A DNA stretch of 64,000 nucleotides from contig OZ025803.1 of NCBI GenBank assembly GCA_964019425.1, forward strand, positions 1,105,001 to 1,169,000, in the 5' to 3' direction. A program made the position numbers and the translations under genes. Below the pieces are notes generated by a model. It saw only the letters and a program-made list of their open reading frames with translations. It did no database searches and was not told the origin of the DNA. Source of the stretch: Flectonema sp. DT1601. Its lineage: Eukaryota > Euglenozoa > Diplonemea > Diplonemida > Diplonemidae. Below, in pieces: positions 19,395-33,200 of the stretch; position 1 is the stretch's first letter, and the number at the start of each line of letters is the position of its first letter.

Positions 19395-20780
19395 ATGAGC
19401 GGAGAAGACTACACTGTGGGACATCAATTGCTTCTAAATTTAGAATGTTTAGGATTCTCTGTTGATGATGTTGTCCTCAGAAAGGTTCCAACCAGAGCAC
19501 TACCTCAAAGATATCGAACCTTTCGATTAGATGAAAACATGTTCAGCTCTGGAAGTGGAGCGACTGCTGCTACAGAAGTTGTTTTATATTTTATAATGAC
19601 TTCACTTCCGTGGGCTGAGGTTGCTAATCAATTACCGTGTTCTGGAGGTATGGCTGGACAGAGATCTTCAATAATCCAAAGATACAATGAAAATGTTCAG
19701 GTTTATTTAACTGAACTCGATATGACATTTCCATGTGTTGAAACAGATCAGCTATCGAGTTTTAAGAAGAATGCGACCCATCTTCTTGAACTACTAAAAC
19801 ATATTTTACCAAAAGATATGGGACACGCCAGGAGGTTACTAACTGAATCAGGTCATCGAATGGCGTGGGTTTGTTTACGACTATCGTCAATTATATTACA
19901 ACATCAGGCGATTGGTAAAATAGAAATATATTCTCTGACTGGGATGCCGGATACAAAAGTTCATCAAAACGTTCTAAAGAGTCAGGTCGTTAGAGAATCA
20001 CTGAAATTCCAAAGTGTGATCGAAGAATACCAAAACACTGAAAACAGCATCAAAGAAGTTACTCAAATACTTTTGGAAGACTACGAGAATGCAAAACTAC
20101 GAAAGCAAACAATTCAAAAACAAGTCACTTCAAGTCTGAATGACAATACTCACATTGACGCGACGGTTACTTCTACGGCATTGGCAAAAAGAAAAGAACT
20201 TTTGGCTGCGTTTGCAGAAGTTAAAGAGAAACACATCGACTTAGAGAAGCTACTCTCGACTTCTAATAAAGATGAGGAGACGTTATCAATTAACTCACTT
20301 CAACAAACATGGATTGAGTCAGGTGGTGATGGTGATCTTCGTACAGCTGTTGATGACAATACTTATTCATCAAATGATCAACTTGACTTGGTAAAGTTAA
20401 GTAGCAAGTGGTTGCAATGTTTAAAAGAAATTCACGAATACTCTTCAAAAGTTAGTCGGAAGAAGAACTCGGGAATATCTTCAATAAAAGTTCTCGTAGA
20501 TGAGTGTGAGAGTCAGCTTCCTATTCTGAAACAACTACTGTCTGGGTTGGAGTCACAAAACACTGCCATGAATTGCGATTTAAAACCCAAATTAGAATCA
20601 GAGCTACAGCTACTGAGAAAACGAATTCAACAACATCCACTCAACTCACTCATTGCTCTCGAAACGAGTCGACAGGACTCGTTTAGTACCTCTCCTCAAC
20701 CTCTCGGTAGCTGTCCACTTCCAATACAACAGAACAGAGACACTAGTCCTTCGTCTTGGTTGTATTATCCAAGTGGGTGA
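19395..20780 (+). CDS. HAUS6-like (augmin subunit) protein
   Basis: 461 residues, one exon. The N-terminal ~165 residues resemble the HAUS6 N-terminal domain: a LLLNLECLGFS start, then FRLDENMF, then a helix of the VVLYFIMTSLPW kind, which matches the family pattern L-x-x-LGF ... NMF ... YFL-x-x-L; a second helical part ends near MAWVCLRLSSIILQH. The remainder is coiled coil with a Ser/Pro-rich C-terminus. HAUS6 is a subunit of augmin, which recruits gamma-tubulin to spindle microtubules for branching nucleation. Augmin is patchy among protists, and the assignment rests on pattern memory only. The alternative is an unrelated microtubule-associated coiled-coil protein. Confidence 0.6.
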   Translation: MSGEDYTVGHQLLLNLECLGFSVDDVVLRKVPTRALPQRYRTFRLDENMFSSGSGATAATEVVLYFIMTSLPWAEVANQLPCSGGMAGQRSSIIQRYNENVQVYLTELDMTFPCVETDQLSSFKKNATHLLELLKHILPKDMGHARRLLTESGHRMAWVCLRLSSIILQHQAIGKIEIYSLTGMPDTKVHQNVLKSQVVRESLKFQSVIEEYQNTENSIKEVTQILLEDYENAKLRKQTIQKQVTSSLNDNTHIDATVTSTALAKRKELLAAFAEVKEKHIDLEKLLSTSNKDEETLSINSLQQTWIESGGDGDLRTAVDDNTYSSNDQLDLVKLSSKWLQCLKEIHEYSSKVSRKKNSGISSIKVLVDECESQLPILKQLLSGLESQNTAMNCDLKPKLESELQLLRKRIQQHPLNSLIALETSRQDSFSTSPQPLGSCPLPIQQNRDTSPSSWLYYPSG

Positions 20781-21046
20781 ATTATACTGAGATTTCCATT
20801 TAGATATTTTATAATGTGCCGTATTAGATATTCTTTCATTTGTTTGTTTTTTTATATTATTTTTGATAGAGTTCCTTAAGTGATTTGTCTTTATTAAGAT
20901 CTTGTCTTTATTTACTTCTTCAGACAGGTTTAATGTGATTGTTGTTGTCGTTAATTAGTTGACATCTTTGTTAACTATCGTACTGTTGTAGGGTAATTGA
21001 AGGTTTGTTGAATTGTTATCTTATCTTTCTGACAGGTCACCGGCAC

Positions 21047-24000
21047 ATGGACCGAAGTGTCAGCCCCATTAGGTTGGTGGACAGGTCTCCAGCTCGGGGA
21101 GTGATGGGTCTCACGGAGTTAACAAATCGGTCGAACAGTATTGTGAACGACACCAGTCGAATGTTGATGGAATTGGAAGAAACAGCTGCAAACAACAGAC
21201 TGGCACACGAGAGAGCAACGAGACTGAGCCCGAGAGCTGGAGCAGCACCACCTCCGCTGACACCTTCCAGCATTCTGAGAACTGCATCTCCGCGTATTCC
21301 CATTTCAGTTCTGCCTTCATCAAGTGCATTGGCAACAGCTGATGCACGAGAAGAAGCAACCATGTTGAAAAAGGAATTGGCAAAGCAGACTGATCGTGTC
21401 CGAGACTGTGAAAAACAAAGACTGATGTCTGAAGCAGACTTAACAACGAAGTTAAATACGAAATCAAAACTTCTCGAGCGACTGAACGATGACTTACACA
21501 CTCTGGTTGGTAAGGACGCATCAAAAGAAGAAGTTCTTCTGAGGATGGAAATTGAAATGCGTCAACTACGTGACGCCCTCACTACCAGCACTGAAAGAGT
21601 TGTTTCTCTCGAAACGGAACTCGCTCGTAAAGATGCAACACTTCGATCGGTTGACACGGATTCTCACGCCTCAAGATTGACGTTAACGAAAGCTCAACAA
21701 GAACTCGATCGAATGGTCAAAGTAAAAGAGAAATTAGATGAAATGCTTGCAATCAATCAGAGAAGTCTCGCAGACTTACAACAGCAGGTCTCTGAGAAGG
21801 ATGTTTCCATCCTGAACCTCGAAACCGCTTTACGTGAAGTTGACGGTATGATAACCTTGTTTTATTATTCTTATTAAGTGAGAGTGAGTACCAACAAGTG
21901 ATTTAATGAACATGGCTTGTAGGCTGTCAATCCTATTGTTTTGCTCTTGGCGCAGCCCTTCGACCCTGTTCTCGCTTGTTTCACGAAGATCTGTTTTCTA
22001 TGATCCCTCAGTGTGCTATCTGCCATTGTTGAAAGATTCGAGGTTTCCTGTTCGATCTTATTCTGGCGTTCGTTAGTCGCACTTAACGCTGCAGACGCTG
22101 CATGTTCAAGTCTCCTCTGCCGTTCATTGGTTTGTCCCAAAGCTTCACTCCCTTGGCTCCAGGCAGTGCTAAACTCCTCCTTTGATAATAGCAAGCATTC
22201 CCTCCTTCACACAGAGCCTCGCAGAAGACTATCAAAAAGATCAACATCCTTACCCCATAATTTCCTTTCTTCTCTTCGGAACGGACGACACCTGTTGACT
22301 TGGCAGAATGTCGTTCATTCAGTAGCTTCCCGACACCTCACCGTCTGGTGCACCATTCGGTGCTCAGCTCCCCGCAGGCCTTGAAGATCTGTTTTCCGAG
22401 TCTGTCTGATGCCATCTGGGCCGTTACGACACTACTCCTTCAGTCTGGGGACTTTGGGAATTCTTGAATGCAACTTTTCTCGGCGAAAATCAAGAAAAAA
22501 AAAGAAATAAAAACAACCCAACAGGTCGCTCTGCTGATATAATGCGAGCCTTGGAAGACAAGGCTCGTGCTGATGCCGTTAGAATGGAGGAAATGGGAAA
22601 GAGAAACACTCACCTGTTGGGTGTTGTTGAATCATTGAAAAGAGACCTCTCTGATCTAACCAATGAGAAGAGTAGTATTGGTAATGATTTTAGTAATCAA
22701 TTAGAAAAGATGACTTACAATGATAAAACATTAAATGACAGATTACTAACAGCTCAGAAAACTATCGATTGTGTTGAAGCTCAACTAGCAGCTGTCAAAG
22801 CTGAACAGTTAACCAGCTCACAGGATGCTGCTGTTCGTCAACAAGAACTCGAAGCAGAGATTGAACGTCTGAATGATCTTTTATCTGAACATGTCGCATA
22901 CAACGCTCCAGGTGGTGGTAGTAGTGATGACAGTGCTAAAGTTAGAGCTCTCGAAGATAGACTTGATCAAATGATACTTGATGAGTCGAGTAATCAAGAA
23001 AGGTTTCATACTCTTCAAGCTGAAATTGAAAAACTAAAAGGTGATTCAAACAAGTACCGCGATGCTCATAAACGAGTTATTGCACAACTTGAACAAGAGA
23101 GAGTAACTCACAGGAACTCACTTGATGAGGCTTCACAAAAAGTCCGCGATGCAGAACGTCGCAGTCAAGAGGCAGAAGATGCTGTCCATACTTTGAAAGC
23201 TGAAAAACAGAGAATGCAGGATGAGGTCAACAGTCTTACGGCTGATTTAAAACTTTCTCAATCTCAGAGAGAGTTAGAAAGGAAACGACTCGACGAATCC
23301 CTCGCGTCTGCTCAAGAAAGAATCACATCAGCTAAGAGTGCCCAGGCTGAGGTTGAGCGTAAGAATGACCTTCTTCAGTCTCAATTCGATTCAATGTCTC
23401 AACAGTTATCTGAAGCTCAGGAAGCTCTCTCACGTGCGAAGGGATCTGCGGAACGACTCAGACAACAGCTCGACCAACAAACAGCTCGTCACAGTGAAGA
23501 AATATCACAACTACAGGATAAGTTACAAGACACAAATACTCAACTTGAAGAAACAGAAAGTCAGAGAATTAGAATAGAACTTCTTCACTCAAGGCTGTTA
23601 TCTGATAATGAATCTCTGAAGGCTGAACTCGCAAAGAAAGACGAAGCCCGTCTGAAGGCATTAGAAACCCTTGAACGTGAAAGAGATGAAGTCAGAGGGC
23701 GTATCGAGTCCGCACTCAGAGAATCTCGTGAGACGATGGAACATCTCCAACACGAGATTGAAAGTCTCACCAAACAACTCAGCGACACAAAACGTTTATT
23801 ACGAGACTCCCAAGAAACTATTCAGGAGCGCAAGGCTGAAAAGGATCGCCTCATGGCAGCCTATGAGGCTGAAAAGGAACAAACCCGTGCCAGCAATGCC
23901 GAAAAGCAGGCGGAACTCAAACGTCAGCTCCAGAAAGCTGAAAGTAAAGTTCAGACTTTAGAACTTCAAGGCCAGCGACTATCGACTCAAATAAAAGATT

Positions 24001-26020
24001 TAGAAGAAGAATTAGAAAGAGAGCGCCAGCGTTACAAACAAGCACAAGACCAACTTGATGAAGAGCGTCTCAATCACAGAAGGATGCAGTCAGATAGAAT
24101 TAATGATCTCAGAAATCAGATACAACAACTTCAAGACTCTCTCTCTGATAAGGATAATGAATTATCTGAAGCACTTCGAAAGATTGACGTCATTCAACTT
24201 GACTTAGAGCGAAACGAGAAGCAAGTTCGATCCCGGGTGATGGAATTAGATTCCACTGAGCAGCAGCATAAACGGGACCGGGACAATTGGCAACGTCAGC
24301 TTGAAGAATCTGATGGTGCGATGCAGAGACTATCGATAGATATCACAGAGTTAAAACAACAACTCGACGGATCCAATGACGAAGTCGAAAGATCAAAGCA
24401 GCAGACGAAACAACTGCAGTCAGATTCTGACCAGGCTGATGCTGACAAGCAGCGCAGAATTCAACAGCTGAGAGACAAGTTGAATGCTGCTGATGATTTG
24501 ACTACTCAACTGCAGCTTCAAATCCTCACATTGAGAGGACAAGTTGATGATGCAAATGATCAGGTGACTGAAGCTAATAAACAATCTCAACTCAAAGATG
24601 CTGAAGTGACTCGAATGGAAGATAAGCTCAAGAAGTACCAAAACGCTGGTGAACAACTTGCAGCCCTTCAGGAACAAAATGAAATCCTGGAAGACGAACT
24701 CAAAAAACTTCGCCGCGAACTCGAATCTTCCCTGGCCGAGACTGAAGACTACAAGAGACGCGCAGATAACTTCAAGGCCAGGAGAGAAGAAGACGAGAGT
24801 GCTATGGAGTCTCTTCGTCGTCAAAACAGCATGATCAATGAAAAGAGAAAATCTGAAAGAGACGAATACGAAGACGAACTTCGCAAAAAGAACGCAGAAC
24901 TCTTTTCTCTTAAAGAACAACTCACTCAAGCAATGAAGGAGAATGGAATTAAGCAACAGCTCGACGACTCAATTAAAAAGGTCGACGAATGGAAAAAACA
25001 CGCAAATGAGCTCACATCTCAAAACGAAACCTTACTCACGCAGATTCAGGAAATGCAAACTACGAAGGCCTCACCAGAAGAGATGCAGCAAAAGGATGAA
25101 GAGATCAGCGACCTGCTTGCGAAGTTGAACGCTGCGATGGAGCAGCGACAGGTTGACTCCCTTCGTATTACTGAACTTGAACAAAGGTTACAGGATTTAG
25201 AAACTGAGAATCAAGCTCTCGGTGACAAGAGTAAGGAACTGGAACAGCAGTCTAACGAACTCCGTTTCTTGATTGGTACCAGAGCTCAACTTGTAGAGCA
25301 AATTATGAAACTTCGCGAGAGCATTCAAAATACAAGAAATGAACTCATGAAGATAACTCGCGAGAAAACATACAAGAAGCTCGCTTCTGGTGTTGCGGCT
25401 GCGACTGCTAAGAGTGACAAGGCTGTCGTCGACTTCACTCAATCGACTCTCAAGAAGATTGACTTGTCGAAGAAGTTGGTTGGTGTAATCGTCGGAAAGT
25501 ACTTTACGTCTTATGAGAAACTGCAACACGGATCGTCTTCAGGTCACTACGCAGTTGCACATGATCCACAGTCAGAGATGTTTGGAACTACTGACGTTAA
25601 GGAAGCCTACGTAGAGCCTGGTGATGGCAGCACTCAACCATCACCAAAATCAGTTCCTACTCCGATGCCAATTGGTAGTTCAATTGGAGGATCTATTAAG
25701 TATGTCTTTGAATAGCATCATTGAAGTATTATAGGAGAAAGAATTAAATTAAAATAACTAATTTATCAAACAGGAACTTAGACGGGATCGGTATGGTCGG
25801 TCTTAAGGAAGAATCGGGGACAGCTACCAGTACACCAACTGGGAGCCCTCGAGTACCTGTGAGAGGTTTGTTCTTTTTAAGGATTTTAGTATTCATCTGA
25901 GTGTGTAATTATTAAAAATATTTATTAAAACAACAAACAGATCCAACTAAGAAACCTCTCACGAAGAAAAGTAGTCAAAGCAAGATTGTCACTCGTACGT
26001 CTGTTAGGTCGTCGAAGTAG
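21047..26020 (+). CDS. Large coiled-coil protein, four exons
   Basis: Exons 21047-21845, 22525-25699, 25774-25865 and 25941-26020 join in frame to about 1,381 residues. The ATG is 12 nt after a TCTTTCTGACAG acceptor. The N-terminal ~115 residues are disordered with SPIR/SPAR and SPRI motifs. Residues ~115-1240 are almost unbroken coiled coil, very rich in Gln, Glu, Arg and Leu (LEEELERERQR, QLRDKLNAADDL). The C-terminal ~140 residues are more globular, then Ser/Thr/Pro-rich, ending in a basic tail. The layout is like rootletin, CEP or golgin-type scaffold proteins, but no family-specific motif is seen. The two last introns are about 75 nt; the first is 679 nt and carries foreign-looking DNA. 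Confidence 0.9.
21846..22524 (+). other. Oversized intron with decayed insert read on the minus strand
   Basis: The intron GTATGATA...CCCAACAG splits a Gly codon (G|GT) and is about nine times the usual length. From about 21890 to 22465 the base composition is near-balanced and the minus strand reads like degraded protein-coding DNA, including a charged helical stretch (TNERQRRLEHAASAAL) at 22133-22086. It has no recognised family and no evident terminal repeats. It could be a relic of a mobile element or of a nested gene. Confidence 0.55.
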
Positions 26021-27281
26021 TTGAGGTGATCTTTTTGTTCTTTCCTTTTCCCCTCCACAATACTTACTTATTTCTATTCTCTCTCTTTTTATTTTTTTGA
26101 CCAACTTACTGAGAGATCCTTTTTTATAAAAAATATGGATCTGAGTTTCTTCTGTCTACACATCGGCAGTTCTTTGGAGTCGAGTAGGTTGAGTGGTGTC
26201 TTCGATTATCGAAATCTAGCCTGAAACTTATTTTACTCTGATTGAAAAAAAAAAAAAGGTCATCAGAAAAAAAAAAAAAAAAAAACCAAAATGTTGGCGC
26301 TACTAACACTTGTTTACGAGAAGCAGATTTTTTTTTTTTTTGAATTCTTTTGTTTCCCCGCAGTTCTTGTCCTTTTATTCTCTTTTTAATTTAAAAAATA
26401 TCCTTCCTTTCGGGCGATGTTGTCCAGCCTACTCCCCATCTGTAAACTACACTACTGTATTGGCTACTTTATATTTAACGATCCTTATTCCGTACTTCAC
26501 CTAAAGTGGTATATGTGCGCAGACAGCTGCTTTCAGTGGGGATTTTTGCACGAATTTTCAACTTCGTTGTTGTTACTGTTGGTTGCAAATACAGTTTTTT
26601 TTTTTTTTTTTTTTTTTGAATCTTTTTTTTCCCCTTTATTAACACAGTAACCCTCCCCCAAAAATTTCTTTTTTGTACTAGAATTTTATTTTTTATTTAT
26701 TTTTGGTTTTTTTTTTTTTTTTTTGCACACAACGGATTTTTTTCCTTTTTTTTTTGTATGAGTTTTTTTTAAAATAAAATAAAATACTTTTACTAACTAT
26801 TTATTAGTTCGTAATTTTGGTATAATAAGTTAGGCAAAAGATGGAAAAAGCTGAAAATTATCGTCCAGTAGTTAAATTATATTTCTTCAGATGAAGTTAA
26901 TCCAACAGTCCATCTCTGAGTCTTCGGAAACGACTCGTATTCTAACTTAAAAATAAATAAATAAAACTGTTGAACAGGATGTGTGAACCATCTGTCTGTA
27001 ATTAAATACAGCAGAACTCTGGTCTATTATGTGATGTTGCATTGGTTCACTTTTTTTTTTTGTGTTTTTAAAAAAAAGTAAAGTTATCTACTTGTTCTTT
27101 CTCTCTTGTTGTTTCATCCCTGTTGATATGTTTATCCTTTTCCCCTCTCACTGTCCCTATCGTAGAATACTCCTTGCGTTGTTTTGGATTATGAAAAGAA
27201 TTGATTAGAAGAATTAATTTATGTTATTTATTTAATGTTATTACTCATCTCTTTTATAGTCAATTCAGTCAGTTAGAGAAC
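26021..27281. other. Intergenic region rich in T tracts
   Basis: Coiled-coil gene 3' UTR and spacer. There are T runs at 26328-26340, 26591-26617 and 26706-26724 and A runs at 26244-26284. I see no convincing gene. The acceptor TCTCTTTTATAG ends at 27259, before the CNBD giant. Confidence 0.6.
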
Positions 27282-30200
27282 ATGGCTGAGATCATTCCTC
27301 TCCCTCCTCGACGTCAAGTTCATCGTCGTCTCCATCGACTTGGATACTACTGTTCTACTGAGAGTTCACCAACTGAATTAAATAATGATGAAGCATTAAA
27401 TCAACTGTTGCGGATTAGTGTTTTCGCATCAATTAAAAATCAACATGAGAGGGAAGAGATGTGTAAAAACATATTAAAAACAGCACCAAAAATAGTATTG
27501 TTAGGTGGGGATAAATTAGTACGCCAAGGTGTTGGTGGAGGGAAGACATATTTACTACTAAAAGGAACAGCTGTTTCGTACAACGTTGACGGGTCAACTG
27601 ACGTGATGAAGTCTGAAAGTGTGATTGATCTTCTTGAACTCTACAGAGCGTGTCCTCGACTCTCAACAGTCGTAGTGACGTCTGAAGAGCTTCTTGCAAT
27701 TCAAATCTCAAGGAGGATTTTTAAAGCCTCCTCACGAAGTCTTTCTGCTGACTCCAGCAGAGATGTCGAAGATCATTTTAGAAAATTATTTAATAAATTC
27801 ATATCAAAAACATTTTTATCAAAAATGAACTTCTTTGACGGAGGTAAACAAATACCTCCAAAACTATTCGAAAGTTTTGACACGGTAACTTATAATAAAC
27901 ATGAAGAGATTCCTCACAGTACTCAATTGACAATAATATTACGTGGGAGTATAGCCATGTATAGTTCACGTGAAGAAATTCCCATAAATTACACCGAACC
28001 TGAACAACTCATACGAAGTCATCACGACGTCTTAGACATTTCTACGAGGGGAGCTTACGGAGAGTTACAAAAAGCAAAGAAAGACATCAACAGCAAGTAC
28101 CTTCTCAACATAACGGGATCTCAGCCTCACGGTGCTGATCAAACTTCACTTTTATTAAAAAAAACAAATTCTGAAAGGGATACATTCGCTTCAGATACTC
28201 TTTTCGACTTGTCTCCTAACCTTATGAGTACAAGATTAAGTGAAGCTAGGGGTAGCAGTGCCTATGCTGCATCTTTTTTAAAAGGAATAGGAAATAATGA
28301 CCTCAATGAACAACAGAGTACTGCCGCACAATTAAACTTTTTAGATTCAGAACAGATGAAGTTACTTATGAATGAAGAGATCAGTTCCATTGGAATACCA
28401 AAACAGAAACTCAATAAAATTCAAAAAGCACCTCCTACTCCTCTTCCGATTGGGATTGATATCCTAAACAGCTCCTCAAGACATAAGGGATCTAATACAG
28501 TTGTTGTTGATTCGAATGTTGGTATTCTACTTGAAGGAAGTTCCGTATCAGAACTATCTCTGCTACACGACGTTCCGAGAACTGGTCATCTGATCGCGAG
28601 AACGCATTGCATCGCATTGAGAGTGACGTCTTCAAATTTTAAAAAGCTGATTAGGTTTGATCAGTGTCCTGTTTCTATTGGAAAGGGAATTACTTCAAGA
28701 TCTGAAAAGACTTATGAAAAGTTTATTATATTGAGAAACTTATCAAAAGTAACTCTGTTGACAATACCGGAGTTCTCGGATCCAGTTGTGGCTTCTCGAG
28801 GACCGCAGTGGTTCCTGAGGAGAATAAGCGAAGAAGTCAAATTCGTAACTTTCAGCACCGACGAAATCATCTCTGAAATGTATGAATCAAAAGTAGATTT
28901 AGCGATTCTAATCAGAGGGAAGGTCAGAGTAGAAACTCAAATAGGAACCACCACCTCCTACAGATATTTAGGAGATGAGAGCTGCCACGGAGAACTCAAT
29001 TTATTGTATGACATGCCTCGAACAGAACGGTTGGTTGCAGAGTCTGAATGTTCTTGTGTTTTACTTCAGAAGAAAGACTTTGAGAAAGTACTAACAGAAG
29101 CAAAGTATAATAAAGAATCTTTAACATCTCTCTGGTTAGATGAATACCGTAGTGTACTCGCTAATTTGATAACAGTAAGGTCAAAAGTCTTTTCATCTTG
29201 GCAACAAGCGATGGACGTGGCGAGCGTATGTATTCCGCAGACAAGTATTGCTGTTGATATTAATATCCCAAATATGAGTCACGCTACTCAGAATTTTGGA
29301 GGTTCATTCTGTAACCCATTTGGTAGTGTTGGGATTGATAACAACACGTCAGCTAGTTTAAACCTCCCGGCGTTGACTTCTATTTGTCAGACGAATGATA
29401 ATTTAATATCGCAACCCACGCGGATGGGATCAAAAACTTTTACTATTCCGAGTCTAAGAAGTTTTGTAAGTGGGTCTGAAGGCAGCTCACCCAATAGTCC
29501 AAAGTGTCTAGTTCTCAGTGATGAGGTGGAATCACCTCGTGGGATTAGAGCAAAGCTGAGGTCTCCTTCTAATGAAAATGATGGGTCGGAACCTCTCAAA
29601 AAAAGTTCAAAATCGATTTTACAAACTCACGTTGCCGGAACGGTTCTCAGCAATCCAGATAACGGAGATCTTAATGAACATATTATTATTGTTGTTAATG
29701 GAAAGGTTCGAATTAAACATCAACAAGACGTTGATGATAATCTTAAGAATGATCTCATCTTACGAGACGGTGATATCTACGGAGACGTGGCAGTCTTCTG
29801 TCCAACTCCTCGACACTTAGAAGTTATTTGTGAACTTGACACCACTGTCTGTATACTCGATAAGACTGATATTCCTTCAGCTGTTGTTGAACAAGTCGAA
29901 TCTCGTGCATGGCAATATTTAAGAAATGAAATATTATTTGAGATCCTTTCTAATATAAATGTTTTCGTATCTGTTGGTCGTGGGTTGGTTAAAACATTAG
30001 CTCAGAAGTTAGTTTATAAAGTGTACCATCCTCGGGATTATGTTCTACTAGAAGGGTCAGATGGATATCAATCGATGTATTTAATATCGAAGGGGAGTGT
30101 GAATGTTACTGTTGATGGTCTTTACTCATCATCACTTAGGGATGGTAGTCATTTTAATATTTTAGGAATGTTGCATGCAACTCCTAGAAAGTTTACTTTG

Positions 30201-33200
30201 GCAGCTACGAAATCAACTCATGTGTTCTCAATAACTCGTCAAGACTTTACCAATTGCCTTCGAAACAAACACCCCAACAGCTATAGTGCTTTTATTTTCC
30301 GAAGTGCTGCATTGTTTCACACTGCTACACTGCAGATCCTCGTTAACGCGGTTCCGCTATTTGCTAATGCATCGACTCAGATGCAAGGTTTGTATTTATT
30401 ATTAAAACTATTTGAGTTGACTGATGCGATTGATTTTATATTACAATCCGCCTAACAAAACAGAAATGCTAAGCGAGTGTCTAAAGCACTCAATGTATGA
30501 AGCAGGATCAACAGTTGTAGAACAGGGAGAGGGAGGTGATGGGATGTATTTCATAAGCAGAGGTAAGCTCTCCGTCTCAATTGATGATGTTGTTGTGAAG
30601 ATAATAAAAGACGGCGACTTCTTTGGGGAAGTCGCTTTATTTTACGACACTCCGAGAACAGCGACAGTCACTGCAGAAAGTCACAGCCACCTATTCGCTC
30701 TCAGCAAGGAAGACTTCGTTAACGTCGCTACTCAGTTCCCACTTGAGAATAATGTGATAAAGAAGATGGCTGAAAATAGATTTTATGATTTTGTTTTATC
30801 GATTTTAGTTAAGAAAGTTCCGTTGTTTGCTTCTGCGTCAGTCGCTTTCTTAAATGATTTACTGAGGAAGTTAGAATCTAAAATGTACAACAGCGGTGAA
30901 GTTGTCATTAATCAAGACGACACTGGTGAGGAGATGTATTTCGTATCTCGTGGGGAACTCGACATCTGCGTCAACGGTAAGAATGGTTTGAATTTATTTC
31001 ATTCATCTTTTGTTTTCTTAAAAATAATAAAACAAAACAACTCAAAACAGTCCATTCTCTTAAAGACGGTGATTTCTTTGGTGAGATAGCCTTAGTGTAC
31101 GACACGCCTCGAACTGCGTCAATTACAGCAGCGGTAAGTACACAAGTTTTCGTACTAAATAGAACTGACCTCCACAGTGTGATGAGGAAATATAAACAAG
31201 AAGGTCAACAGATATTAACAATTAGTAGACAAAGGTTGAATAAGTGTGTTTTGAATGACTTGATTAGAAAGGTTCCCATGTTCAAATTTTGCAAATCCGA
31301 CGATTTCATTTCTAAGATTGTTGACTGTCTTGTCCCAAGAGGATATGCTGCAGGTGACCTCATCGTTGAGGAAGGAAATGGAGGCGACGAAATGTACTTT
31401 GTTTCAAGAGGTGAGTTGCATGTGACTGTCGGTGGTGTTGTTATCAACAGAATGCAAGACGGGGATTTCTTTGGTGAAATCGCTCTCATATTTGACACAC
31501 CCCGAACGGCTACCATCACCGCAGCAACAAAAACACAAGTCTTCGTTCTTCATAGAAAACAATTCGCAAGTGTTCGAGTACTCTACGTTGACGATTCTCA
31601 TATAATACATCACACGGCTTTATCTAGACTTCGTTTATATACTTTGACTGACCTTATTAGAAAGGTTCCAATGTTTAATAGCTGTAGGGATAGCGTACTT
31701 ATAAAGGATATCTCAGAGATGTTACTTCCGAAAACATTCATCGAAGGGGAGAAGATCATAAGTGAAGGAGAAGGTGGTGATGAAATGTATTTTGTCAGCA
31801 GAGGTCGATTACAAGTAATTATTGATGGAAAGATTGTTCACAAGTTAACAGATGGTGATTTCTTTGGTGAAGTTTCATTGGTGTTTGATGCGCCTCGGAC
31901 AGCTTCTATCGTTGCTGAGACTAAGGGATCGCTTTTTGTTTTGAAAAAATCAAGTTTTCAGAGTGTGACATCCGCATACCCTGAAGAGACTTCGTACATT
32001 CGAACTTGTGCTCTCACTCGATTTCATGACATCTACCTGACGATGATTAAGAAGGTTCCTCTGTTCTCAAATGTTATGATGGGAAACAATCTATTCGTCA
32101 CGTCTTTAATTGAATTATTAAAACCTGCTCGTCATTCTCAAGGTACTTATGTTGTACGAGAAGGTGAGGGGGGTAGTGAAATGTATTTTATTCTGCGGGG
32201 ACAGCTTGCGTTGACAATTGGTGATCAATATATAGGTTTGTGTTTGTGTTTATTGTTCAACGCGGATAACTTAATGAGGACATTAAAATAACAACAACAG
32301 GACGTCTTCGTGACGGGGACTACTTTGGAGAGGTAGCCTTGCTGTACGACACTCCGAGAACGGCTTCTATTTATGTTGAGTTAGATTCTCAATTTCTGGT
32401 ACTCAGTCAGGAAGACTTCTTAAAGTGCGTTGTTCAGTTTCCACAGTTCCATAAAGAAGTTCAGCAACAGGCTGATGTCAGACTTCGAAATTTTGTCCTA
32501 CTTCAGATGGTTGAGAAAGTCCCGCTCTTCTATCACTGCGGAAGAGAGTTCAGTGAAGACTTAACTCAGTTACTACAACCCAGACTTGTTGAGAAGGATT
32601 TCATTATTATGAAGGAACACGAAGCAGGTAATGAAATGTTCTTTATATGTCGAGGTGAGGTAAGTATGCACAGAGATGGTGAATTCCTAGCCAGGGTTAC
32701 TGACGGAGGAATCTTTGGTGAGATCTCACTTGTTTACGACACCGCTCGTGTTGCGACTATCACGGCCACAGTGAAGACTCACTTGTTCGTTTTGAGTAAA
32801 AATGATTTCGATGTTGTAATGAAAAGATACCCTCGAGCTGCACGACTTCTCCTCGGTGTTGCAAAAGAAAGATTTCTTCAAATAGTTCTTCTTGATTTGG
32901 TTCGGAAGGTTCCTATCTTCAAAACAACAGATACTGTGAAACCAAACATGTCATTCTTGAAAGAAATCACATCTCGTTTGATCCCAAAACACTTCAACGC
33001 TGATGAGATCGTCGTCCTGGAGGGTGAAGGTGGTGATAAAATGTACTTCGTAAGCAACGGTAAGCTGCAGATAACACAACAGGGAAGTCCTCGTATGCTA
33101 TTTTATATTTTAATTACAGTCACTCACAACTACTAATTAAATACCACAACTACAGTATTCATCTTAGCAGACGGTGACTTCTTTGGTGAGATAGCCTTGG

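Noticed and set aside
33156-33180. Alternative acceptor at 33170 for intron 4 of the CNBD giant
   Set aside because: It also keeps frame but would remove the strand before the cassette, which every other unit has; 33155 was preferred.
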